Program-made: the position numbers and the translations under genes
Assembly (NCBI RefSeq): GCF_036588685.1
Contig: NC_086374.1
Span: 71,298,457-71,362,456, forward strand
Length of the DNA stretch: 64,000 nucleotides
Reading direction: 5' to 3'
Origin: Mytilus trossulus
Taxonomy: Eukaryota > Mollusca > Bivalvia > Mytilida > Mytilidae
The notes under the pieces: generated by a model
Seen by the model: only the letters and a program-made list of their open reading frames with translations
What the model was told of the DNA's origin: nothing
Databases searched by the model: none
Part shown: positions 23,256 through 33,368 of the stretch, piece after piece
Layout of the letters: each line of letters opens with the position of its first letter
How positions within the stretch are numbered: the stretch's first letter is position 1

Positions 23256-23885
23256 TGCCAAGTTCAATACAGCATAGACACACCAGAATCAGTCCAGGCG
23301 TTAACGCAATTAAAAAAAATGACGTCACATACGATGGCGAAAAGGCAAACGTTATGCTACATTTGAATTTATAAAATTTAGAAACAGCATGACGTCACAC
23401 ATGAATCCTGGTACTTTTGATAACTATGAAAAACTATAATTTAAAAGTGAGCTAGAATCAGGATTGCTTTAAGATTATATTAAAACTAAATACTGATAAT
23501 TCACTAAAACAAAATGCATATTGCAATACTTATCAATAGCAATTAACTGTAATATATATATAAATCTTGTACTCCAAGAAACATGGACACTTTGGCTAAA
23601 ATGGAACATTTGGGTTAAAAGCAAAAATAATCATTGAGGGTTATTTATATAGGTTCACCTAAATAAATTGGTTTTATACACACAAAACTATTTTTCACGT
23701 GCACCTTATGGTGCCTCATGCATGAAGAGTGAAGTCATATAGCACGTCACCTATGCCATTATTAATTTGCAATGGAGTAGTGTGGTCGATTCTTTATAGA
23801 CTAAACTCAATATCATTTTATTTTCATTCATGATTAACTTTATACGCAAAATTCATATTTACTGGACTATCAATATCTTTCAACA
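23256..23885. other. 5' flank of the tyrosine-recombinase element
   Basis: No gene is seen. It may include the 5' non-coding part of the element starting with the gag-like frame at 23886. I could not identify its terminal repeat. Confidence 0.3.
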
Positions 23886-24578
23886 ATGAGAAGTCGAAAG
23901 CGGCCAGCGCGGCATGATCCAAAAGCCCCAATGCATTGGACCAAAGAACAGTATGTTACCCATTTGAAAAGTAGGGGGATTACAGTAAAATCTACTTGGA
24001 GATTAGACATGATTCGACAACTGTATTTTGTCAATCATAAGGACGTTGCAAGTTCAACAGAAAGTGGTCAAAATGGTTCTACGGAATCAAGTAATATTGA
24101 TGAAGTGACAGTTGCTGCCGATGACCAACCTAACATGGACACTGACCAACCAGTAAATGAAAACAATACAATGTCACGTACAGCAGACATGCTAAAGGAT
24201 TCTACTTCCGCGTTAAAGTCGGCAAATGAAGCTATGTCGGCTATGTCATCTATGGTTGTAGGACGTCTAGCCAATAAAGATGCTTCATCAAACAGTAGTC
24301 TGCAGAATCTAAAGTCAAACTTTGACTTTGCTTCGGCATATCAAGCAACCTACGGACACGTTAGCCCAATCTCTTCTGTAAATACTGTACAAACCTTCCA
24401 AAGACAAGTTGACACTTCGAAAGGGATTGTATTTGCAGAGGACTTACCAAAACTGGACTACGTGTCTACTTCTTTAAAAAAGCAAATTCTAGAAGGTAAG
24501 GATATAAAAACCTTTCTCTTTTACTGTATCCAAAAAAAGGGGTTTCCCAAACACGCACTGTCTTTTCTGAAGGGCTAA
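23886..24578 (+). CDS. Gag-like ORF of DIRS-type element
   Basis: This 230-residue frame starts with a basic segment, then a SAP-like helix-turn-helix pattern (about residues 18-48). A Ser/Asn/Thr-rich linker and a KLDYVSTSLKKQI..GKDI segment common upstream of DIRS-type capsid regions follow. A stop at 24576 interrupts what was probably one frame continuing at 24621. It would form the RNA-binding/structural protein of the element. Inactive. Confidence 0.6.
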   Translation: MRSRKRPARHDPKAPMHWTKEQYVTHLKSRGITVKSTWRLDMIRQLYFVNHKDVASSTESGQNGSTESSNIDEVTVAADDQPNMDTDQPVNENNTMSRTADMLKDSTSALKSANEAMSAMSSMVVGRLANKDASSNSSLQNLKSNFDFASAYQATYGHVSPISSVNTVQTFQRQVDTSKGIVFAEDLPKLDYVSTSLKKQILEGKDIKTFLFYCIQKKGFPKHALSFLKG

Positions 24579-24620
24579 CGGTAGTTATCTGCTCCTAAGG
24601 ATACTCGTCTAGAGAAAACA

Positions 24621-25038
24621 TTGACCCTTGATGAGTTCAATAAGGCCTTCATGAAGTTCAGGAATATAATCTGTAAAGTATATCCTCAACGGCGAGATGA
24701 ATTAGATCAATACCAGGCCGATATAAATGACATAGCCTATAACTGCGGACAAAGATTTTACAAATACCACAAATTGTTTTCGGCTGAGGCCACCACTGCT
24801 ATCATTGAACATAATATTGCAATTAATTGGGGAAAGGAAGACGACCGTCTATTATATCTAGTTATGAATGAGTTACAAAGTAGAGAATGTGAACTATGTG
24901 GAGATTACGACCACGCAACGAAATTCTGCCAAAAACAAGTTTATCAAGAAACTCCTCCATGCGCCCCACAAGCTGTAGATAAATCAAAAGATAGGCATGG
25001 GAGAAATATCATTCAAGTAGAGGGTCATGACCTTTGTA
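24621..25038 (+). pseudogene. Gag C-terminal part with zinc knuckle
   Basis: Coding-like sequence (LDEFNKAFMKFRNIICK, YNCGQRFYKYHKLFSAEA) leads to CELCGDYDHATKFC, a CCHC-type knuckle at about 24893-24934, then GHDLCSNF. The native frame is lost after about 25038, where foreign sequence begins. It belongs to the same element as the preceding frame. Confidence 0.65.
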
Positions 25039-25041
25039 GTA

Positions 25042-25168
25042 ATTTCAAGACATTTAGAATCAAAACAATTAATTTAGTAAAACTATCATGCTGAAGAAAA
25101 ACAGTCAAAGTGTGAATAGAAATTTGTACCATACCATCATACCATACCATGGTTCCATTCATGCATAT
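25042..25168. other. Rearrangement scar made of foldback-element pieces
   Basis: 25042-25104 is a direct copy of 25570-25632, and 25113-25168 is an inverted copy of 25268-25320. Both source segments lie within the neighbouring foldback element. They replace the missing gag-RT junction of the host retroelement. RT coding resumes near 25170 (GKEQCSLSNVKI). Confidence 0.6.
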
Positions 25169-25208
25169 CGGTAAAGAGCAATGCTCGCTGTCAAACGTTA
25201 AAATAGAT

Positions 25209-28200
25209 GGCATACTGTAAAACATGGTATGGTATGGTGGTATGGTACGAATACCATCATACCATGGTATGCATGAATGGTACCATGGTATGGTATGATG
25301 GTATGGTACAAATTTGTATACCATGGTATAACTTGATGGTATGAAGCATTATGTAGGGTTTTTCGAAGTAGGAAATTAAGAAAAGTCTTTATGCTTTACG
25401 GCTATAAATTTTTTATTCTTAAACAATATTTTATTAATTATCTGTTTGCTTATCTTTCTTTTTTTACCTATTCCAAAACAAACTCTTTTTTTTCAATAAG
25501 AAACAGGAACAAGAGTATTTGTTGAAAAAATAATGTAAACAAAATATTCATTGGTTAATTTTTTTCAAGACATTTAGAATCAAAACAATTAATTTAGTAA
25601 AACTATCATGCTGAAGAAAAACAGTCAAAGTGTGGTTGGTGATTAGTTGTAGTTAGTAAGAATATAATCTGCTGTGACTAAAACTTTTGTTCAATTAAAG
25701 GACTTTTTTATTGCTATTTTTGTATTGCTGTACGAGTGTACAAGTGTTATTTTGTCCACTGTAATTAATTTTGTCATATTAACATTTTGGTTATCGTCTG
25801 TTAAAGTCATTAAGTCAAATGGCTATCCTGCTATAAGATTAACATAGCATGTTCTCTAGGTCACGTAGTAAATACTTTTACATGATTTATATGTTTTATT
25901 TTTGTAAACAAAGAGTTAGGGAATATTCGGAGATTATTTAAGTAAATTGGGGAATATTTGGAGATAGAGGTATATAAGAGCCCTCTGTTTAAGTGTTTTA
26001 AAAGGAGAATTGAAGGCTAGAAAAGACCCATACAATATGAAACTTTAAAAAGGATTTTGTTATTCTGGGCAGATTTTAGCATATCTTGGGAGAACTTGTA
26101 GATTTATATAGAAGTTGTGTTACATTACTTTTCAACTGTATTTAGTTTTGATATTTTTGTCCGCTCAGACTATTGCGTGGTTTTGTCCGCACAGTATTGG
26201 ACATTGTTGCTTATTTTGATGCGGAATGTAATGAAATCCATTTGTGATGTGTGTGAAAGTGGTGTACCGACGAATCTTTGAATGTACATTTTGTAAACTG
26301 TATATTATGTAAATATTCCTGACAAAGCCATTTTAAACATAAAGGGGGGGGGGGGGGGGGGGGGGTCCATATATCACAAACAAAAATATCCGTTAGTACT
26401 AAATTAAAACTATGAAAAAAATATATATAAAATTAAATTAAATTCAAACCTTAATTTTCATAAACCATAGATGTAATTACATCTATGCATAAACTTAATG
26501 TGCAAGTCTGTATTAGAAATATTCTATCATGGCAGATATAACATGTATAGGGACAATATGTATTCATAATATTCGATGGAACATCAGATGATATTAATTT
26601 TTTTTTGTCTAGCAAATGATTATAACCCTTTATTAAAGTCTCAACTAAGAAATCTCAAACGACAAAATGTCGTTCTTAGATGTTGATGTAATTTTAATGC
26701 ATCTTAAAATAAACATCTCAAGCTTAATTGCCGAAAAACTAAAATAGAATGGTTGGATCCTATGGGATGTGTTGTTGCATGGGTGTTTTATAATAACACA
26801 ATTTTCTTTGTTGTTGTTTATCCTGAATTTCAAGATATAACTGGATGTGATTATATTATTATTATTACATATAGTATACAAAATATTCAAATTTTGCATT
26901 TAATAAAAAAAAATGAAATAAAGTTGTTTAATAAAATCTCACATAACAAAAAAATTTGTAAGGGTTCCACGGAACCCAGTGTCTCGCCTACTATTGCTGT
27001 AAATCACAGGCTCAACAAAAATGAGGAAAAAAATCAATAAGAATATTCCTCTTGATACTATCTTTTGATTGTAAGAAGCTTCGAATTCTGTCCAAGTTTG
27101 GTAAAAATCTAGGATAGTTAATGAATCTAATAAATGTTTTGAAAACTTTAACTGCAGACTATATGCAATGTTAACTGGAAGAAAATCTAAGTCCAAATTT
27201 ATTTCTGGATACTATCTTATGATCATAAATAAGCTACTGTCCAAGTTTGGTACACACCCAGGATAGTTTAAGAAAGTAAACTTTAACCACAGAGTGAATG
27301 TAATGTTTCCCCGCAGAAAAAACTAAGTCCATTTAAAAGTAAATACGGAAAAAATGGATTTATTTTTTCACAAAATTTACTTCTGGATACTATCTTATGA
27401 TCATAAGCAAGCTTCTGTCCAAGTTTGGTACAAACCAAGGATAGTTTAAGAAAGTTATTAAAATTCTAAAAACTTTAACCAGAGTGAATGTAATGTTTCC
27501 CTGCAGAAAAAACTAAGTCCATTTATAAGTAAAATACGGAAAAATGGAATTTTATTTTTTCAAAATTTACTTCTGGATACTATCTTATAATCATAAACAA
27601 GCTTCTGTCCAAGTTTGGTTGAAATCCAGTATAGTTTAAGAAAGTAATTAAAGTTTCAAAAACTTTAACCACAGAGTGAATATTTGTGGACGCCGCCGCC
27701 GCCGACGACAGAAAGTAGGATCGCTTAGTCTCGCTTTTTCGACTAAAGTCGAAGGCTCGACAAAAAGACACATTCCTTGGTTGATATTGTGTATATACTT
27801 CCTTAATGCACATTATTTTTATATATAAATGAAGAAAACAAAATACTCTCTACAACATGTGCTATCTATCCATGTATCAACCAACATAGTATTATATTTA
27901 GTGACAGTTTAATTTGAAAGTATGGTGTTTTTTAATCCACACAGGAGATGCATTCACCTTTAATTCACATTTTTAGTGGAATTTCTTGGCCATAGATGTA
28001 GACAGAATATGCAACTGTTTAAAAGTGTCATATTTCAAAACAATATAAAAGTTGACCATTGACAGAAGATTATGAAAAACTTGGTAATGATAACTAAATT
28101 ATCTAGATTATAATCATAAGATATGCAGTACTTCCCAAAATTTCAAAGAATAATTGACAGCTATTCTACTGCCAGCAAAGCGTCAGAATGGGACATTATA

Positions 28201-28634
28201 TCTATCTATCTTATCTTAACTTAGTAGTTATCTGATATGTTTAAATTGAGTTTTTCTTTCTTGTTTTCTGTTCACATCATAAGGTAAGGGATAGTCTAAC
28301 TGGTTTGTCTACATCTATTTATTTTGTAAAATTTTATTTTCATAAATAAAACAGATATATGTACATAATGTCAACAAATATAAAAAAAAATCATATTTTA
28401 GATTTTTCAAAATTTCCTACTTCAAAAAACCATACCATGCTTCATACCATCAAATTATACCATGATATCATAATTTTTACCATGGTATAGTTATTCGTAC
28501 CATGGTATAGTAATTTGTACCATACCATCATACCCTACCAGGGTACCATTCATGCATACCATGGTATGATGATATTCGTACCATACCATACCACATACCA
28601 TACCATCGTACCATACCATGTTTTACAGTATGCC
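25209..28634. mobile_element. 3.4-kb foldback element with 9-bp target duplication
   Basis: The ends are GGCATACTGTAAAAC (25209) and its exact complement ending at 28634. AAAATAGAT flanks both sides (25200-25208, 28635-28643), a 9-bp duplication as made by Mutator-like transposases. The roughly 170-220-bp arms (25209-25375, 28410-28634) are composed almost entirely of the palindromic phrase ATACCATGGTAT and variants of ACCATACC. Excision in silico joins the reading SNVK-IDDAINAF of the DIRS-type RT exactly. The interior has no transposase; it holds another repeat element (26962-27767) and a 22-G run (26344-26365). Confidence 0.85.
26962..27767. repeat. Palindrome-headed element with about 180-bp tandem units (copy 1)
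   Basis: It starts at GGGTTCCACGGAACCC, then runs through GTCTCGCCTAC ... GGCTCAACAAAAATGAGG. Three to four units of about 180 bp follow (CTTCTGGATACTATCTTATG, CAAGCTTCTGTCCAAGTTTG, ACTTTAACCACAGAGTGAAT). It ends with a GCC microsatellite (about 27690) and the hairpin TTTTTCGACTAAAGTCGAAG followed by GCTCGACAAAAA. The head and the tail are similar to each other. A second copy lies at 56367-57122 and a truncated one at 49017. Confidence 0.7.
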
Positions 28635-29820
28635 AAAATAGATGATGCAATCAACGCATTTAAAGAATTCAGACGATTATCAAAACTAAATAAGGCGAAC
28701 ATTGCCGATGCATTCAAGCAATTAGGGATCAAAAGGGATCAGCATCATTTATACTGTATCAAATGGAGAAATTTATATTACTATTATGTGCGTCTTTGTT
28801 TTGGCTCACGATCATCACCTATAATATTTGACTTGTCAGTGGCAATTTGTTGGATAGCCAAGAACAATTACAATTTTCCAGTTATCCTTCATCTGAATAA
28901 TGATTTTTTAACTGTTCAAGCATCAGACACTTCAGGAGACAGAACTATGGCACTTATCACTTTAATTTTTAATAAATTGAATATACCATTATCTAAGAAA
29001 AAGACTGTAGGTCCACATTACACACTAGAGTATCTCGGAATCATATTCATATTAGATACAGATAAGATGGAAGCTAGACTTCCACAAGATAATTAAAGTT
29101 GAACGCAGTATTTATTTCATTGGAACATTTCTACGTCGACATTCTATTAAAAAACGAGAACTTTTACAACTCTTGGGACATTTCAATTTTGCCGCGAGAG
29201 ATATTATACCTGGACGGACTTTTGTAACTTATCTCATTACCTATCGACTAAAGTTAACAATCTCAATTACTATGTTACACTGTCAGCCGAATGTCGAGAT
29301 GATTTAAAGATGTGGTATATTTTTCTAAAACAGTGGAACTGCGTCTCCTTTTTCTACGATACTTTCACTACCAATGCAGCGGATTTCGAATTGTATACAG
29401 ATGCTGCTTCAACACTTGGCTTTGGGGGTACTTCAAGGGACATTGGTTTTGTAGTTCTTGGCCACCAGAGTTACAAAATATACTTGATTCTGATATGTCT
29501 ATGGCTTTCCGAGAATTGTATTCAACTGTAGTGGCGGCATTACTTTGGGGCAAACATTGGACGAGAAAACGAATAGCTTTTCATTGTGATAATGAATCTA
29601 CTGTTAATATTATAAACAAAGGACGATCAAAGGTGCAAGATATTATGAAACTAATGCGTAAACGCACTTGGTTAGCTGCAATTAACATTTTTACATTTTC
29701 AAGTAAGCATATCCGTGGTGTTAAAAATGTGATTGCAGATTCACTTTCTCGATTTGATTTTCAGACGTTCCGGAAAGAAGCGCCGGAAGCAGATGCACAA
29801 GCCATGATTTGTCCTCACTC
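28635..29820 (+). pseudogene. RT-RNase H remnant of the DIRS-type element
   Basis: RT residues (IDDAINAFKEF, ADAFKQLGI, LCFGSRSSPIIFDLSVAICW) reach the catalytic box, which reads HLNNDFLTV where DIRS-type RTs have LDDFL, so the aspartate pair is disrupted. After a stop at 29094 the thumb region (KKRELLQLLGHFNFAARDII) and RNase H follow in shifted frames (ELYTDAASTLGFGG; FHCDNESTVNIINKG; NVIADSLSRFDF). Non-functional. Confidence 0.8.
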
Positions 29821-29829
29821 GTAATGTGG

Positions 29830-30825
29830 AATTGACTTATAGTATAGGTTGTTTACTCAAAACTTCAATAGTTTCCAGAACACGTACGCAGTATGAGTGT
29901 GGGTATTCTGCCTATGCAACTTTTTTTACGAATGACTGGAGTGATTTGGCTTAATTAAGACATGCCTCCGTTAACTGAAGAATCTCTTATTCATTTCGCT
30001 ACGCATTGTTTTAAAAACTTGCATTTGAAATGTTCTTCTATTAAAATGTATATATGTGGGATACGATATAAATACTTAGAGAATGGGAAGACTTCAATAT
30101 TTAGCGACAGTTCTGATAAACTTTATCGACTCGATGCGTTATATAGAGGAATAAAGAAAAATCAAAAAAAATCAAAAAAACCTAGACTTCCAATTACCTT
30201 CACGATACTCAAGGACATTTGTCAGTTTTTGAGGAAAGGGTATTATACGCCGTATGAATATGATGAAGACATTCTTCTGGAAGCAGCGTGTGTCACGGCA
30301 TATTTTGGATTTCTTCGATGTGGGGAATTTACAGTATAACATTCGTTTGATTCAGAATGAAATGTGAGTATCGAAGATATCCGGTTTCTTAAGGATTAAG
30401 TGACCTTTCATTTGAAAGCTTCGAAAAAAGACCCATTTCGTGAAGGTGTTGATATTCATTTATTTGCGTTGGGAGCATCTGTTTGTCCAGTCTAATCTCT
30501 GGAACGTTACATGGACTATCGTACTAGGAAATTCAAAGATAGTAAATCACAAGACGCTTTCTGTGTGATGGAAAATAGAAAAGCTTTAACACGAAACTAC
30601 TTCAATTCTTCTTTAAAAAATATACTTGCTGTACTTGGATACAACTCAGACTTATATAATGGTCACAGCTTTCGCGATCGCATTGGAGCAAGTACCACAG
30701 CGGGTTCAAAAATTGAAGATCACCTTATTCAGACACTCGGACGGTGGAGTTCACAGTGTTATACTCGCTATATCAGAACTTCTTTATCAACGATACAGCA
30801 AGCTCAACAAGCATTAGTCGAGTGA
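29830..30825 (+). pseudogene. Tyrosine recombinase of the DIRS-type element, broken
   Basis: A SAM-like N-terminal part (PPLTEESLIHFATHCF ... VKMYICGIRY-like) is followed by the catalytic domain. TAYFGFLRCGEFTV contains the first catalytic Arg, GHSFRDRIGASTTA the H-x-x-R box (Arg kept), and LGRWSSQCYTRYI the late box with Tyr. Stops near 30340, 30400 and 30497 break it. The final piece 30511-30825 is open. Confidence 0.75.
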
Positions 30826-31356
30826 AGATTTAGTGTTTATTGTACATAGGAATATTTCAATCGCATACGTTTTTATCTTGATTTAATATTGTTAGTACCT
30901 TAGAGTATATATAGACTGTTTCATTACCATATGTCAGTTCATCGTTGTTTATGAGGTCCTCACAAATGACATCAATTACGTTTTTAATCAGTGTTTCAGG
31001 GGAATAATAATACCCATTGTTTAATCCGATGTTGGTTTAAAGTGTGTTTCGATAGTGTTGGGGCATACTAAATCCATATTATGTAAATATATTGAAGTAT
31101 CATTGTCTTCATATGTCTACATTTATTATGTGCATATTAATTGCTAAACATGATATACATTTGTTTATAATCGCTATCAGTGACGTACCATTTTCAATGA
31201 ATGAAACAAGGGTTAAACATTTAAACCAAGTTAGTTCCCGATTTTGTGTTGATATTTGAACTTACTAATTAACTATGTAGATAAAAGAACATGATAGCAT
31301 AGCAGATGCTGAGAACATTATGATCAGAGTTCATTGACATGCTAATGAAAGTTATG
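30826..31356. other. 3' flank of the DIRS-type element, no gene recognised
   Basis: AT-rich; no terminal repeat of the element could be identified. Confidence 0.3.
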
Positions 31357-31360
31357 TTAA

Positions 31361-31923
31361 GGAGGCTCGCGGGTATAAAAAAATCGGCAAAAAAATAAAC
31401 ATTTGTTTTTTCAATACAAATTTTATTTAATACATAATTAACTATTACTTTATAATATGGTACAAAAATTACCAAGAAAAATCGATTTGGTTTGGTCACA
31501 GATGACTTTTAAAATGTTCATATCATTGAAAAAGCTCCAAATTATCTCCCTTTGGTGCAAAAATGTAATTTTTTGACGTTTAAATTGAAATATCTTTTTT
31601 ATCTCATCGGTGACCTATAGTTTTTATTATTGTTTTCAAACAATCTGTACATAAACTAAATAATTGTAAAATTTTTGCGATTTCTGTAATTTAGTTCTTT
31701 TTTTATTTCGATATTACCAATATTTCTCCTATTAGTTCAACAGAAAAAAAGGTCATCATTAAAAATGTATGCTTCTTTCAGAGGCAAATTGTGAGCTTAA
31801 ATGAACGGTGACCCCATATTTTTATTTTATATTTCCATTAGGTATAAGATAAAGTTTAATCATAGAAAAACATAGGAAAATCCTATATTAGAAAAAAAAG
31901 TTGATTTAGACCCGCGAGCCCCC
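31361..31923. mobile_element. TTAA-flanked MITE, 563 bp
   Basis: TTAA at 31357-31360 and 31924-31927 flanks inverted ends GGAGGCTCGCGGGT / ACCCGCGAGCCCCC. The interior is AT-rich and non-coding. TTAA specificity and G-rich ends suggest a piggyBac-like non-autonomous element. Confidence 0.8.
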
Positions 31924-32321
31924 TTAAGGTCAAGTAGAACATTTGATTTCATCAAGTCGTAACATTTCTTCTCACGACCCGCTGAGATAGACAGTACTTA
32001 ATCAGAAAACTTGTGCTTATCACTTAAACTTTTTCCATGTTTTCCAGCACGCCGGAGTTACATACTAATAAACGACCTTAATAATAGACCTCAACACATT
32101 TGGTTGAACATCTGTTTATTTTAACTTTTAATGTGTCACATAACAAAAAATGAGGCATATTGGTAACATAAGGTAAATCACATTTTCTTGATTTTGCATG
32201 ATTCTTAGGTGGAGCCATACTTAATTGTTATTCATCTATTCGCATCTGATATTAAGTTCATTTGTAAATCAATTCACATATTCAGATACATTAATATAGA
32301 AACAAATCTTTGTTCAACGAT

Positions 32322-32453
32322 ACTGTAAATTCAGAATTGATGCGTGCATTTATCATTACGATTTTAGAAAATCTGTAAAATATAAAGTATCATCTATTAA
32401 TGCGAAATTTATCATTGCCATACGCACTCAGAAAAAAATGAATTTACAGTAAC
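32322..32453. mobile_element. Small palindromic MITE
   Basis: ACTGTAAATTCA at about 32323 is repeated inverted at about 32442-32453. Inside, the CATTTATCATT / AATTTATCATT phrases preserve the symmetry. About 130 bp, no coding capacity. Confidence 0.55.
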
Positions 32454-33056
32454 CATTTTCATTTGGGATTCAGTTGTCTCCTTTAAATACCAGCCATCAA
32501 CTGTATTTTGGCATATTTTCGTTATTATCAACTCAATTTCCCCAAATTTGATGCAGAGTTATTGATGTATGAGTTGCTTGTCACAGTTAATGGGACTTAT
32601 AGCAGTAATTTGGTTAAATTTTAAATAGACCAGACACGTGCTAGAATTGCCGGACACTAACTAACAACAAATCCCTGTTCTAAGTCAGTCCTGACGTCAT
32701 TCCATGCATGGACTTCTATCACTGACGTTTTTGATCTACATGCTTGTAGTCATAAACAAGAACAGGTCCATCATTAAGTTCAAGCATGAACTTAAAGTAA
32801 GTGTCCCATCGTTATCAGAAGTTCATGCATGAACTCAGATCTTTCGATTGATATGATTCTCAATCACTGTGACAACAACCGAGACGCCAAATGATGTTTA
32901 TTTTATTGTATGTATATTATCTAGTATGTATCTTAGTTTATTATATCTTAATAAATATATATTCTATGTTTTTTGTGTATAAATGAAAGTTTTAAGCAAG
33001 AAAATAACAGGTGAGCGATTCAGGCTCTTGAGAGCCTCTTGTTATATATTAGAGCG

Positions 33057-33100
33057 CCTTATGAGTCTTTTGTTGACGAAACGTGCGTTTTGCGTACAAA
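33057..33100 (+). repeat. Decayed hammerhead-type repeat
   Basis: GCCTTATGAGTCTTTTGTTG followed by ACGAAACGTGCGTTTTGCGT retains stem II and the GAAAC box of the ribozyme. The core is CTTATGA instead of CTGATGA and the cleavage triplet is changed. Confidence 0.5.
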
Positions 33101-33368
33101 ATTTAAATTCTGGTATAATGATCAGTTAATCTAAAGAAGGGATCTGCATCTTCAATTAAAACTTAAGAAATCTATTCGACAATTGTAGGAACGCAATCAT
33201 GACTTGGGTGACTGTAAAATTATATCTTCGACACATATAGTGCGTTTACGTTCATCAGTCATAGTCCCCGTCCCGTCATTTTGATTTACAACCATTGTTA
33301 ATAACTATAACCTTTAGTTCGTTTCGAATTCTAAATAACTTACTTTTAAATTTGTATTACAGGCAAGA

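Larger units (their letters stand above)
23886..30825 (+). mobile_element. Decayed DIRS-type tyrosine-recombinase retroelement (whole span)
   Basis: A gag-like frame, a zinc-knuckle frame, RT, RNase H and a tyrosine recombinase follow one another on one strand. All are broken by stops or frameshifts, and the element is split by a foldback element at 25209-28634. The order and the residues are those of DIRS-like retrotransposons. It is unrelated in detail to the intact Ngaro-like element at 35960-40883. A stretch encoding the end of gag and the start of RT is missing (see the 25042-25168 scar). Confidence 0.75.
31928..33368. other. Upstream region of the first B-box gene
   Basis: Besides the small MITE and a decayed hammerhead repeat at 33057-33100, no gene is seen. 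The last 130 bp (from about 33245) resemble the region before the second B-box gene and end in the acceptor TTTGTATTACAG, so an upstream untranslated exon probably exists but cannot be placed. Confidence 0.4.

Noticed and set aside
23886-30825. Same family as the intact Ngaro-like element
   Set aside because: Gag, RT box and recombinase differ clearly in sequence and the split direct repeats are not found here; they are separate tyrosine-recombinase lineages.
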